Of a stretch of DNA of 64,000 nucleotides, positions 32,323-41,092 are shown piece after piece. The DNA is from an uncultured Jannaschia sp. Its GTDB lineage: Bacteria; Pseudomonadota; Alphaproteobacteria; Rhodobacterales; Rhodobacteraceae. How positions within the stretch are numbered: the stretch's first letter is position 1; the number at the start of each line of letters is the position of its first letter. A program made the translations under genes and the position numbers. The notes under the pieces are model-generated. The model was not told where the DNA came from. It saw only the letters and a program-made list of their open reading frames with translations, and ran no database searches. The DNA is taken from contig NZ_CANNEZ010000003.1 of assembly GCF_947503795.1 (NCBI RefSeq), positions 62,001 to 126,000 of the forward strand, written 5' to 3'.

Positions 32323-34344
32323 ATGTCGCTGCATCGGGTCGAGAGCTTCGCCGCCGGTCGCTGGATCGGTCCCGGCGCGGATGCGCGCACCATCGCGGAT
32401 GCGGCGACGGGCGCGCCCATCGCGCTGACCGGGGACGGGAACGTCGACATCGCAGCGATGCTCGACCACGCGCGCGCCGTAGGCGGCCCCGCGCTGCGCG
32501 AGATGACGTTCCACGACCGCGCCCGCATCCTCAAGGCGTTGGCCCAGCATCTCACGGCCCACAAGGACGCGCTCTACGAGGTCAGTTATGCGACCGGGGC
32601 CACGCGAAAGGACCATGCCTTCGACATCGACGGCGGGATCGGCACGACCTTCGTTTTCGCCTCGAAGGGCCGGCGCGAAATGCCGGACCAGAAGGTCTAT
32701 CTTGATGGCGGACCCGAACAGCTCAGCCGCGACGGCAGCTTCATCGGCCAGCATGTCTGCGTGCCCCTGCGCGGCGCGGCGGTCCAGATCAACGCCTACA
32801 ACTTCCCCGTCTGGGGGATGCTCGAGAAATTCGCGCCCGCCTTCCTGGCAGGGATGCCGTCCATCGTGAAGCCTGCGACGGCGACCTGCTACGTGACCGA
32901 GGCCGCGGTGCGGCTGATGCTCGACTCGGGCCTTTTGCCCGACGGTGCGCTCCAGATGGTCGCGGGGGGCCTTGGCGACATGCTCGACCGGCTGGGTCCA
33001 CAGGATGTCGTAGGCTTCACCGGCTCGGCGGCGACGGCGGCCAAGCTGCGCGGCAATCGCAACCTCCTCGACCGGGGCGTGCGCTTCACGGCCGAACAGG
33101 ACAGCCTCAACGCCTCGATCCTCGGGCCGGATGCCGTTCCGGGCACGCCTGAGTTCGACCTCTTCGTGACCGAGGCCGTGCGCGAGATGACGACCAAGGC
33201 GGGCCAGAAATGCACCGCGATCCGTCGGATCATCGTCCCCGAGGCGCAGATCGACGCGCTGACCGACGCCGTGCGCGCCAAGCTCGACCGCATCGTCACG
33301 GGCGACCCGCGCGACGACGCCACCCGGATGGGCGCGCTGGTCTCCGAAGAGCAGAAGACGGATGTGCTGGACTGCGTCGCCGCGCTCGCCGATGAGACGG
33401 TGCGCGTCACCGCCCCCGACATGGACCGCCCCGGCGGCCTGCTGGCGCCGATCCTTCTGCGCTGCGACGACCCCGACGCCGCCCGCGCCGTCCACGCGCG
33501 CGAGGCGTTCGGCCCGGTCTCGACCGTCATGCCCTGCCGCGATATGGACCACGCGATCGCGCTGGCGAACCGGGGCGGCGGCAGCCTCGTCGCGTCGGTC
33601 ATCACCCACGATCCGGCGGTCGCGCGGCAGGCGACGCTCGGCATGGCGGCGTGGCACGGACGGCTCTATTTCAACGACCGCGACAGCATGGACCAGAGCA
33701 CCGGCCACGGCGCGCCGATGCCGCATATGATCCATGGCGGGCCGGGCCGCGCGGGCGGCGGCGAGGAATTGGGCGGAATCCGCGGCGTGAAGCATTTCAT
33801 GCAGCGCACCGCCGTGCAGGGCAGTCCGACCCATATCGCCGCCATCGCGGGCCGCCATTTCGCCGGTGCGCGCACCCAAGAGGGCCCGGCGCACCCCTTC
33901 CGCCGCAGTTTCGACGCGCTCGACATCGGCGAGACGCTCGAGACCGGCTCGCGCACCGTCACCTCGGACGATATCGCCCATTTCGCCGCATTCACCGGTG
34001 ACACCTTCTATGCCCACATGGATGACGCGGCCGCGGCCCGGAACCCGTTCTTCCCGGGCCGTGTGGCGCATGGCTACCTGCTGCTTTCCTTCGCGGCCGG
34101 CCTCTTCGTCGATCCCGACGAAGGCCCCGTGCTGGCCAATACAGGCCTCGACGCGCTGCGCTTCCAGAAGCCTGTCGCGCCGGGCACCGCGATCCAGGTG
34201 ACCCTGACGGTCAAGGCCAAGACGCCCCGCACCGACGACTACGGCGAGGTCCGTTGGGACGTGACCGTGACCGACGATGCGGGGGACACCGTGGCGACCT
34301 ACGAACTTCTGACGATGGTGGCGCGGGACGGGGCGACCGCCTAG
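32323..34344 (+). CDS. paaZ: Bifunctional ring-opening enzyme PaaZ (oxepin-CoA hydrolase/aldehyde dehydrogenase)
   Basis: 673-residue fusion. The N-terminal aldehyde dehydrogenase domain (about residues 1-515) has the catalytic Cys C297 in TTKAGQKCTAIRR and E258 in RFTAEQDSLN. The C-terminal MaoC-like (R-specific enoyl-CoA hydratase) domain (about 530-673) has FTGDTFYAHMDDAAAARNPFFPGRVAHGYLL, with the catalytic Asp/His region. PaaZ opens the oxepin ring of oxepin-CoA and oxidises the aldehyde to 3-oxo-5,6-dehydrosuberyl-CoA. The start ATG 32323 has GAGGA upstream. It is 10 nt upstream of the paaX gene. Confidence 0.92.
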   Translation: MSLHRVESFAAGRWIGPGADARTIADAATGAPIALTGDGNVDIAAMLDHARAVGGPALREMTFHDRARILKALAQHLTAHKDALYEVSYATGATRKDHAFDIDGGIGTTFVFASKGRREMPDQKVYLDGGPEQLSRDGSFIGQHVCVPLRGAAVQINAYNFPVWGMLEKFAPAFLAGMPSIVKPATATCYVTEAAVRLMLDSGLLPDGALQMVAGGLGDMLDRLGPQDVVGFTGSAATAAKLRGNRNLLDRGVRFTAEQDSLNASILGPDAVPGTPEFDLFVTEAVREMTTKAGQKCTAIRRIIVPEAQIDALTDAVRAKLDRIVTGDPRDDATRMGALVSEEQKTDVLDCVAALADETVRVTAPDMDRPGGLLAPILLRCDDPDAARAVHAREAFGPVSTVMPCRDMDHAIALANRGGGSLVASVITHDPAVARQATLGMAAWHGRLYFNDRDSMDQSTGHGAPMPHMIHGGPGRAGGGEELGGIRGVKHFMQRTAVQGSPTHIAAIAGRHFAGARTQEGPAHPFRRSFDALDIGETLETGSRTVTSDDIAHFAAFTGDTFYAHMDDAAAARNPFFPGRVAHGYLLLSFAAGLFVDPDEGPVLANTGLDALRFQKPVAPGTAIQVTLTVKAKTPRTDDYGEVRWDVTVTDDAGDTVATYELLTMVARDGATA

Positions 34345-34353
34345 ACCGGGGAC

Positions 34354-35097
34354 ATGTCCGACCTCGACCGCATCGTCCAGATCCTGACCGCCGGTCAGAG
34401 CCCGCGCGTCTGGTCCGTCCTCGTGACGGTGTTCGGCGACCTGGCCCCGACGTCTGGCGACCGGATCAGCGGCGCGCTCCTGCGTCGGATCGGCGCCGAG
34501 ATCGGGTTTCGTCCCGAGGCCGTGCGCGTGGCGCTGCACCGGTTGCGGAAGGAAGGCTGGATCGAGAGCCACCGCTCCGGTCGGACCACCGATTACGACC
34601 TGACGGCCCGCGGCGCGGCCGAGACGCGGTCCGCGGCGCCGTCGATCTATCGTCCCGTGGTGCCAGACGCGGGCTATCTCGTGCTCGACGAGGCCGGCGC
34701 GGCGCTCGATACGCTGTGGGTGACGCCGCAGATGGGGCTCTCGGCCCGTCCGGTGGGCCATGCGCTCCGCCTCGACCGCCCCCCGCCCGAATGGATGCGG
34801 CGGGCGACCGTGTCGCCGGACCTCATGGCCGAAACCGCGCGCGTGGCGCAGGCCTTCGCTTCGCTCGCACGGCAGCCGCTGCCGCCGCTCGATCCGCTGG
34901 GCATTGCGGTCGTTCGCGTGTTGATCGTGCATGACTGGCGACGGATCGCGCTGCGGGCCACGGGCCTGCCCGATGCATTTCATCCCGATGGCTGGGCGGG
35001 TGCCGGCGCTCGCGATGACGCGAAGACCCTGCTCGACCGCCTGCCCCGACCATACCTGTCCGAGCTCGAGGCAGCGGTTCAGGCGAACGCGATCTGA
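34354..35097 (+). CDS. paaX: PaaX-family phenylacetate regulator
   Basis: 247-residue regulator with a winged helix at residues 30-75 (SGALLRRIGAEIGFRPEAVRVALHRLRKEGWIESHRSGRTTDY), the PaaX N-terminal HTH, and the PaaX C-terminal domain including YLVLDEAGAAL and VLIVHDWRRIALRATGLP, the family signature. PaaX repressors respond to phenylacetyl-CoA. It follows paaZ by 10 nt. It is unusual to find it together with a TetR PaaR in one cluster. Its stop overlaps the stop of the convergent dehydrogenase gene by 19 nt. Confidence 0.85.
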   Translation: MSDLDRIVQILTAGQSPRVWSVLVTVFGDLAPTSGDRISGALLRRIGAEIGFRPEAVRVALHRLRKEGWIESHRSGRTTDYDLTARGAAETRSAAPSIYRPVVPDAGYLVLDEAGAALDTLWVTPQMGLSARPVGHALRLDRPPPEWMRRATVSPDLMAETARVAQAFASLARQPLPPLDPLGIAVVRVLIVHDWRRIALRATGLPDAFHPDGWAGAGARDDAKTLLDRLPRPYLSELEAAVQANAI

Positions 35098-36113
35098 GCC
35101 TTCATCGCCTGGCTGCGGTCGCCCGCCACCTCGAACGCGGCCAATGCATCGTCGAGCGACACCGTATGGGTGATGAGCGGGGCCACGTCGATCAGGCCCT
35201 TCCGCATCAGGCTGACGCCGGTGTGGAATTCCTCGTGGAACCGGAAGCTGCCCCGAAGCGACAGCTCCTTCGCCGTCAGAGCCTGCATCGGCACAGTCAT
35301 GTCCCCACCGAGGCCCAGCTGCACCAGCGTCCCGCCGGGGCGCAGCGCGGCGATGGCACCGGCCAGCGCGGGCCCCGCGCCCGAGCATTCGAACGCCACG
35401 TCCATCGTGCCCTTGCCGCGCGCGAAGGGGGCGAGCGCGTCGCGATCCTCGGCCATGTTCAGCACCTCGTCGGCCCCGGCGGCCTGTGCCATCTCCAGCG
35501 GGAAGGCGGCGAGGTCCGTCGCCACGATCCGGTCCGCCCCGGCGCGCCGCGCGGCGAGGATCGTCAGGAGCCCGATGGGCCCGCAGCCCGTCACCAGCAC
35601 CGACCGCCCGACCAGCCCACCGGCCTGCCGCACAGCGTGGAGGCAGACCGCGAGCGGCTCGGCCATCGCCGCCTCGCCGGGGCTGAGATCGCCCGCGGGG
35701 GCGCATTGCGCGGCATCGGCGATCAGGGTCTGGCGGAACGCGCCCTGAATATGCGGGAACGGCATGGCCGAGCCATAGAACCGCATGTTGAGGCAGTGAT
35801 TGGGTTGGCCGCGCAGGCAATATTCGCACGCGCCGCAGGGCCGCGACGGCGACACCGCGACCAGGTCGCCGACAGCGAGATCGACGCCCTCGCCCACCGC
35901 CTCGACATGGCCCGAGACCTCGTGGCCGAGGATCATCGGCTCGCGCAGGCGGATCGTGTCGCCGATACCGCCATGATTGAAGTAATGCAGATCCGATCCG
36001 CAGACGCCCCCCGCCGCCATCGCAACGCGCACCTGACCCGGCCCCGGATCTCCGGGATCGGCCCGATCCTCGATGCGCAGGTCGCGGGCGGCGTGGATGA
36101 CGATGGCGCGCAT
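35079..36113 (-). CDS. idnD: L-idonate 5-dehydrogenase-type zinc alcohol dehydrogenase
   Basis: 344-residue medium-chain dehydrogenase. Catalytic zinc ligands are C38 in GGVCGSDLHYF and H64/E65 in ILGHEVSGHV; the structural zinc Cys set is C93, C96, C99 and C107 in RPCGACEYCLRGQPNHC. The Rossmann motif is TGCGPIGLL. The wording YFNHGGIGD after HYF and the HEVSGHV motif fit L-idonate 5-dehydrogenase, interconverting L-idonate and 5-keto-gluconate with NAD(P). It is divergent from the SDR gene with 83 nt between them, and the two probably form one catabolic unit. Confidence 0.8.
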   Translation of the reverse strand: MRAIVIHAARDLRIEDRADPGDPGPGQVRVAMAAGGVCGSDLHYFNHGGIGDTIRLREPMILGHEVSGHVEAVGEGVDLAVGDLVAVSPSRPCGACEYCLRGQPNHCLNMRFYGSAMPFPHIQGAFRQTLIADAAQCAPAGDLSPGEAAMAEPLAVCLHAVRQAGGLVGRSVLVTGCGPIGLLTILAARRAGADRIVATDLAAFPLEMAQAAGADEVLNMAEDRDALAPFARGKGTMDVAFECSGAGPALAGAIAALRPGGTLVQLGLGGDMTVPMQALTAKELSLRGSFRFHEEFHTGVSLMRKGLIDVAPLITHTVSLDDALAAFEVAGDRSQAMKAQIAFA

Positions 36114-36195
36114 GGGGCCTCCGGTTGACTTGTCGCGGATGACGATCACACAAACAGGTCCGGCCGCGACCGTCGAGGCCCTTGGAGACACGCCC

Positions 36196-36963
36196 ATGAG
36201 CACCGACCTCTTCGACCTGACCGGCACGCGCGCCCTCGTGACCGGATCGAGCCAGGGGATCGGGCTGGCGCTGGCCCGCGGCATGGCGGCGGCAGGCGCG
36301 GCGATCGTGCTGAACGGACGCGACACGGCCAAGCTCGACGCGGCCGCCGCGACGCTGCGCGAGACCGGCGCGACGGTGGACACGCTGCCGTTCGACGCGA
36401 CCGACCACGACGCGGTGCGCGCCGCCGTCGACGCCTTCGAGGCCGGGACCGGCGCCATCGACATCCTGGTGAACAACGCGGGCATGCAGCACCGCACCTC
36501 ACTCGAGGACTTCCCGGCGGATGCGTTCGAGCGCCTGCTCCAGACCAATATCGCCAGCGTCTTCCACGTCGGACAGGCCGTCGCGCGGCACATGATCGGG
36601 CGCGGCGCGGGCAAGATCATCAACATCGCATCGGTCCAGACCGCCCTCGCCCGGCCCGGCATCGCGCCCTACACCGCGACCAAGGGTGCCGTCGGAAACC
36701 TGACCAAGGGAATGGCGACCGACTGGGCGCAGCATGGGCTCCAATGCAACGCGCTGGCCCCCGGCTATTTCGAGACTCCGCTGAACCAGGCGCTCGTGGA
36801 CGACCCCGAGTTCACGGCTTGGCTGTCGAAGCGCACGCCCGCCGGGCGCTGGGGCCGCGTCGAGGAGCTGGTCGGCGCCTGCATCTTCCTCGCCTCGGAT
36901 GCGTCGAGCTTCGTCAACGGGACGACGCTCTACGTCGATGGCGGGATCACGGCGTCGCTCTAG
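36196..36963 (+). CDS. idnO: Gluconate 5-dehydrogenase-type SDR oxidoreductase
   Basis: 255-residue short-chain dehydrogenase. The cofactor loop TGSSQGIG is at residues 16-23, NNAG at 93-96, and the catalytic S146, Y159 and K163 are present (INIASV, YTATK). The N-terminus MSTDLFDLTGTRALVTGSSQGIGLALARG matches IdnO/gluconate 5-dehydrogenase, which interconverts gluconate and 5-keto-gluconate. Its start ATG is at 36196. The stop overlaps the end of the convergent hydrolase gene by 17 nt. Confidence 0.82.
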   Translation: MSTDLFDLTGTRALVTGSSQGIGLALARGMAAAGAAIVLNGRDTAKLDAAAATLRETGATVDTLPFDATDHDAVRAAVDAFEAGTGAIDILVNNAGMQHRTSLEDFPADAFERLLQTNIASVFHVGQAVARHMIGRGAGKIINIASVQTALARPGIAPYTATKGAVGNLTKGMATDWAQHGLQCNALAPGYFETPLNQALVDDPEFTAWLSKRTPAGRWGRVEELVGACIFLASDASSFVNGTTLYVDGGITASL

Positions 36964-37648
36964 GCCCGACCGTGTAGGAGAGGGCTGCGAGCCCTTCGAT
37001 ATCGGCCTCCACCCGGTCGCCGGGGACAAGCGGGCCGACCCCTGCGGGCGTGCCCGTCAGGATCAGGTCGCCGGCCGCCACCGTCATCGAGCGCGACAGG
37101 AACGCGATCGTCTCGGCCACGGGCCAGATCATCTCCGACAGGTCGCCCGCTTGGCGAAGTTCACCGTTCACAGAGAGCCGGATTGCCCCTTGGGCCAGCG
37201 AGGGCACCCGCGCCATCGGCACCAGCGGGGCCAGCGGCGCGGAGGCGTCGAAGGCCTTGCCCCAGTCCCACGGCCGCCGCGCGTCCTTGGCCTCCTGCTG
37301 GCGGTCGCGCCGCGTCAGGTCGATGCCGACCGTCGCGCCCCAGATGCAGCCGCGCGCCGCCTCGGGCGACAGGTCCGTGCCGCCCGCGCCGAGCGCGACC
37401 ACGAGCTCGACCTCGTGATGCAGGTCGGACGTGTCCGGCGGATAGGCGATCACGCCTGTCGCGGGCACGGCCGCATCCGCGGGCTTGGTGAAGAAGAAGG
37501 GCGGCTCGCGCTCCGGATCGCGCCCCATCTCGCGCGCGTGGGCCGCGTAGTTGCGTCCGACGCAGAAGATGCGGCGCAGCGGGAAACGCGCGTCGGTCTC
37601 GGCTACGGCGATGGCGGGGCGGATCGGCGCGGGGATGACGTAGTTCAT
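36947..37648 (-). CDS. Fumarylacetoacetase-fold (FAH) hydrolase/isomerase
   Basis: 233-residue protein of the FAH superfamily. The metal-binding residues are visible as E79 and E81 in LHHEVELVVAL and D110 in VGIDLTRRD. The C-terminal part LILTGTPAGVGPLVPGDRVEADIEGL matches fumarylpyruvate hydrolase/acylpyruvase-type enzymes. Substrate is unknown; possibilities include acylpyruvates or oxaloacetate decarboxylation. The start ATG 37646-37648 gives MNYVIPAPIRPAIAV. It faces the glycosyltransferase gene across a 78-nt gap and ends inside the SDR gene. Confidence 0.82.
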   Translation of the reverse strand: MNYVIPAPIRPAIAVAETDARFPLRRIFCVGRNYAAHAREMGRDPEREPPFFFTKPADAAVPATGVIAYPPDTSDLHHEVELVVALGAGGTDLSPEAARGCIWGATVGIDLTRRDRQQEAKDARRPWDWGKAFDASAPLAPLVPMARVPSLAQGAIRLSVNGELRQAGDLSEMIWPVAETIAFLSRSMTVAAGDLILTGTPAGVGPLVPGDRVEADIEGLAALSYTVGPRATP

Positions 37649-37726
37649 TAACCTTCTTCCTACACGATGCGCGCATGAAAGCCGACCGCATGATGCGACC
37701 GGCCGAACCTGCGGGAGAGTTTGCCG

Positions 37727-40231
37727 ATGAGCCTGATCGTGGATGCACCGCGCCGGAAACGCCTGCGGGTTCCGGCCGTGGTCGGCCTGCCGTGGCAAAT
37801 CTTCCTGCGCTATGCCGGCGCGCATATGACGATGCATCTCGACGGCTTTCCCGTCATCGGCCCGGACGACCGCACCGTCGGCTTCGTCGACAGGATCCGC
37901 TACGCCGGGCACCGCATCCATGTCGACGGCTGGGCCCGCGCGCGCGAGGTGGCGCTGATTTCGCCCGACGCCACGCGCGCGGTCGTGCCGTCGATCCCAC
38001 GACCCGACGTGACGGCCGAACTGGGCCTTGAGCCGGGGGCCGCACCCGGCTGGTCGGTCTCGATGCCATGGGCGCCGCAGGACCACGGGCTCCGCTTCAC
38101 CTGCGCGGACGGGACCACGCTCGACATCCCCCTGCCGGCCTTCACCGAGGGCGATCGCCGCGCCGCGCTCCGCGACACGGCCTGGCCCTTCGTCAAGGCC
38201 GCGACCCGCGCCACACCGGCCGCACTCCGCTGGATCACACGGCGCGACATCGCGGCCCGGAGCCGGGTGCGCGATCTGCTCGGGCTCGGACCCGCACAGA
38301 TCGACACCACGCGCATCGACCCCGCGGTCCTCCAACCGGCTCCGCCGGACCCGGCCAGCACGCGCCCGATCTGCATCGTCCTGCCGGTCTACAACGCCTT
38401 CGACCTTTTGCAGGAGGCGCTGGACCGGGTGCTGCGCCATACCGACCTGCCCTGGCATCTCGTGGCGATCGAGGATTGCTCGCCCGACGACCGGGTGCGG
38501 CCCTGGCTGCGGGCGTGGGCGGCGGCGCGCCCCGAGGGCCAGGTTACCCTGCTCGAAAACGCATCCAATCTTGGCTTCATCGGATCGGTCAATCGCGGTC
38601 TCGCCGTCGCGGGAGCGCGGGGCGAAGACGTCGTGCTGCTCAACTCGGACGCGCTCGTGCCCGAGGGTTGGTCCAGCCGCCTCATGGCTCCGCTCCACGA
38701 TCCCCGCGTCGCGACCGTCACGCCGATGTCGAACGACGCCGAAATCTTCACCCAGCCCCGGCTCTGCATCCGCCACGATGTCGCACCCGGCGCGGCCGAC
38801 ACGATCGACGCGCGCGCGCGTACGCTGTCCGCACCCGTACCGGTCGAGGCGCCCACCGGCGTCGGATTCTGCATGGCGATGTCGCGCCGGTTCCTCGACC
38901 GGATTCCGCGCCTCGATACCGCCTTCGGGCGCGGCTATGGCGAGGAGGTCGATTGGTGCCAGAGGGCGCGCGCGCTGGGCGGCCGCAACGTCGCCCAGCC
39001 CCGGCTCTTCGTCGAGCATCGCGGCGGGCAGTCCTTCGGCAATGAGAAGCTGGCGATGATCGCCCGTGCCGGACGCGTGATCACCGAGCGTTACCCACGC
39101 TACGACGCTGAGGTACAGGCCTTCATCGCACGCGATCCGCTTGCGACGACGCGTCTGGCCCTCGGGATCGCCGAGCTCGGGGCCGACCCGCGCCCGGTAC
39201 CGATCTACCTGGCCCACGCGATGGGCGGCGGGGCCGAGACCGTACAGCGCGGTCTGATCGCAGAGGACGTGACCGGGCGAGGCGGAGCGCTGGTGCTGCG
39301 AGTGGGCGGCGTGGCCCGGTGGCGGCTCGAACTTCACGGACCGGACCGGATGGCCGCCGGCGAGACCGACCTCTTCGAGGATATCGAGGCCCTGCTGTCG
39401 CCGCTCGGCAACCGCCACGTGATCTACGGCTGCGGCGTCGGTGAACGCGACCCTGTCGCGCTGCCGGACCGCCTGATCGATCTGGCCGATGGCGGTCGCC
39501 TGACCGTCCTGATGAACGATTATTTCCCGCTCGGCCCATCGTTCAATCTCATGGATGGCGACGGCGTGTTCCGGGGCGTGCCCGAGGCCACATCGACCGA
39601 CCCGGCGCATCTCTATCGCGCGTCCGGCGGCGCGGAGATCTCCCTGACCGAATGGCGCGCGCGATGGGGTCGGCTGATGGCGCGAGCCGCCGAGATCCGG
39701 GTCTTCTCGACCTCCGGCCGGGACATCGTCGCCGCCGCTTATCCCGAGGCGGCGGCCCGGATCACGGTCCGTCCCCACGCCCTGCCGCACGCGATCCCGC
39801 GCTTGGCCGCGCCCGAAGGTCCGCCGGTGATCGGCGTGCTCGGCAATATCGACCCGGTGAAGGGCGCGCGGGTCCTGTCGCGGCTGAGCGAGGTGATCGT
39901 TGCACGCGGCGGCGCGCGACTGGTCCTGTTGGGAAACATCGCGCCGGGGCACGCGCTCGCCGGCGACGCGATCGTCCACGGCACCTACGCGATCGAGGAT
40001 CTGCCCGACCTCGTGGCGCGCTATGGCGTCGACCGGTGGCTGATCCCGTCGATCTGTCCCGAAACCTTTTCGTTCACCACCCACGAGGCGCTTGCCACCG
40101 GCCTGCCAGTCCATGCCTTCGCGCTGGGCGCGCAGGGCGAGGCCGTCCGGAGCGCCACCGCGCTGGGCGCGCCGGGCGGCCTCCTCAACCTAGACGCGAC
40201 GCCCGAGGCGTGGCTCGACGCGATGCTCTAA
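37727..40231 (+). CDS. Two-domain glycosyltransferase of the surface polysaccharide locus
   Basis: 834-residue protein. Residues 1-210 are of unknown fold. From about 213 a family 2-type (GT-A) domain runs: RPICIVLPVYNAFDLLQEALD, EDCSPDD and the nucleotide-sugar metal motif LLNSDALVPEGW, then FGRGYGEEVDWCQRAR. From about 480 to the end is a GT-B-like region (YLAHAMGGGAETVQ, VIGVLGNIDPVKGARVL, FTTHEALATGLPVHAFA), resembling family 4 transferases. It probably adds sugars to a capsular or exopolysaccharide. A TTG at 37721 is in frame, but ATG 37727 has GGGAGAG upstream. The stop overlaps the kpsM stop by 4 nt. Confidence 0.83.
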   Translation: MSLIVDAPRRKRLRVPAVVGLPWQIFLRYAGAHMTMHLDGFPVIGPDDRTVGFVDRIRYAGHRIHVDGWARAREVALISPDATRAVVPSIPRPDVTAELGLEPGAAPGWSVSMPWAPQDHGLRFTCADGTTLDIPLPAFTEGDRRAALRDTAWPFVKAATRATPAALRWITRRDIAARSRVRDLLGLGPAQIDTTRIDPAVLQPAPPDPASTRPICIVLPVYNAFDLLQEALDRVLRHTDLPWHLVAIEDCSPDDRVRPWLRAWAAARPEGQVTLLENASNLGFIGSVNRGLAVAGARGEDVVLLNSDALVPEGWSSRLMAPLHDPRVATVTPMSNDAEIFTQPRLCIRHDVAPGAADTIDARARTLSAPVPVEAPTGVGFCMAMSRRFLDRIPRLDTAFGRGYGEEVDWCQRARALGGRNVAQPRLFVEHRGGQSFGNEKLAMIARAGRVITERYPRYDAEVQAFIARDPLATTRLALGIAELGADPRPVPIYLAHAMGGGAETVQRGLIAEDVTGRGGALVLRVGGVARWRLELHGPDRMAAGETDLFEDIEALLSPLGNRHVIYGCGVGERDPVALPDRLIDLADGGRLTVLMNDYFPLGPSFNLMDGDGVFRGVPEATSTDPAHLYRASGGAEISLTEWRARWGRLMARAAEIRVFSTSGRDIVAAAYPEAAARITVRPHALPHAIPRLAAPEGPPVIGVLGNIDPVKGARVLSRLSEVIVARGGARLVLLGNIAPGHALAGDAIVHGTYAIEDLPDLVARYGVDRWLIPSICPETFSFTTHEALATGLPVHAFALGAQGEAVRSATALGAPGGLLNLDATPEAWLDAML

Positions 40232-41040
40232 CGGTTCAGAAGGACCCGGTGGTAGCGGCGCAGGAACAGAAGGCCGATCACGGTCAGTCCCATGCCCAGC
40301 CCGATCACATAGGCCACCGAAACGTACTCGCCGGCGTAGTTGAAGTAGAACGCCCGCCGCATCACCCCGACGGCGTGGATCAGCGGGTTCCACCAGAGCC
40401 AGTCGTCATAGGGCGCGGGCACGTCGTCGAAGACGAAGAGCACGCCGGACAGAAGAAAGAGGGGACGGGTCGCGATGCTCCAGACCCGTTGCCAGACCGG
40501 GAGCAGCGTGAAGAGCAGGCAGTTCACCACCCCGACCCCCAGCGCGCAGACCGCCACCATCGCGAGCGCCAGCATGATCAGTCCCAGATCGGGCGCGGTG
40601 CGCGTGTCGAACGCCCACAGGATCCCCGCGAGCACGATGGCGGCAACCATCACCTGCGTCGCGAGGTTCAGCGCGAACCGCGCGATGATCGCATCCGCGA
40701 AGGTCACGCTCGGATAGGTGAGCAGCGCCTTCGAGAAGGTCAGCGCCGCGGCCGTCTTTCCCGCGAGATCGGTGAACATCAGGAACGGGATGACGCCCGT
40801 GGCATAGAAGATCGGGAAGTTGGTGCCGAGGCGCGGCGACTGGAACGCCAGCGCGAAGAGCCCCGTCAGCACGGCGATCGCGGCGACGGGTTCGATCACC
40901 GCCCAGAGATAGCCGCCGGGCGAGCGCCCGTAGCTCGTTGTCATTTCGCGCAGGATCAGCGCGCCGATGGTCCGGGCGCTGCCCCATCGACGCCCGCCGC
41001 AAAGGTCCCGCAGGGCGGGAGGGGGGACCGGTTCTGCCAT
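40228..41040 (-). CDS. kpsM: Polysaccharide ABC exporter permease (KpsM/Wzm type)
   Basis: 270-residue ABC-2 type inner-membrane permease with six hydrophobic segments, exporting capsular or LPS-type polysaccharide. Landmarks are REMTTSYGRSPGGYLWAVIEP near the start and the C-terminal NPLIHAVGVMRRAFYFNYAGEYVS, both typical of KpsM/CtrC. It faces away from kpsE, its partner, across a 52-nt gap. The convergent overlap with the glycosyltransferase is CTAA (40228-40231). Confidence 0.85.
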   Translation of the reverse strand: MAEPVPPPALRDLCGGRRWGSARTIGALILREMTTSYGRSPGGYLWAVIEPVAAIAVLTGLFALAFQSPRLGTNFPIFYATGVIPFLMFTDLAGKTAAALTFSKALLTYPSVTFADAIIARFALNLATQVMVAAIVLAGILWAFDTRTAPDLGLIMLALAMVAVCALGVGVVNCLLFTLLPVWQRVWSIATRPLFLLSGVLFVFDDVPAPYDDWLWWNPLIHAVGVMRRAFYFNYAGEYVSVAYVIGLGMGLTVIGLLFLRRYHRVLLNR

Positions 41041-41092
41041 CTTCGAGCTATGGCATACGAAGCCTTAACGATTTGTGAGGCATGGTCGGGCC

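Noticed and set aside
32287-36492. 1401-codon minus-strand open frame across paaZ, paaX and idnD
   Set aside because: Composition is His/Arg/Gly-rich antisense, typical of shadow frames in high-G+C DNA; no recognisable domain.
36947-40114. 1055-codon minus-strand open frame across the glycosyltransferase
   Set aside because: Only its last 233 codons (from ATG 37648) have FAH-family sequence; the rest is G+C-rich antisense of the glycosyltransferase with no family features.
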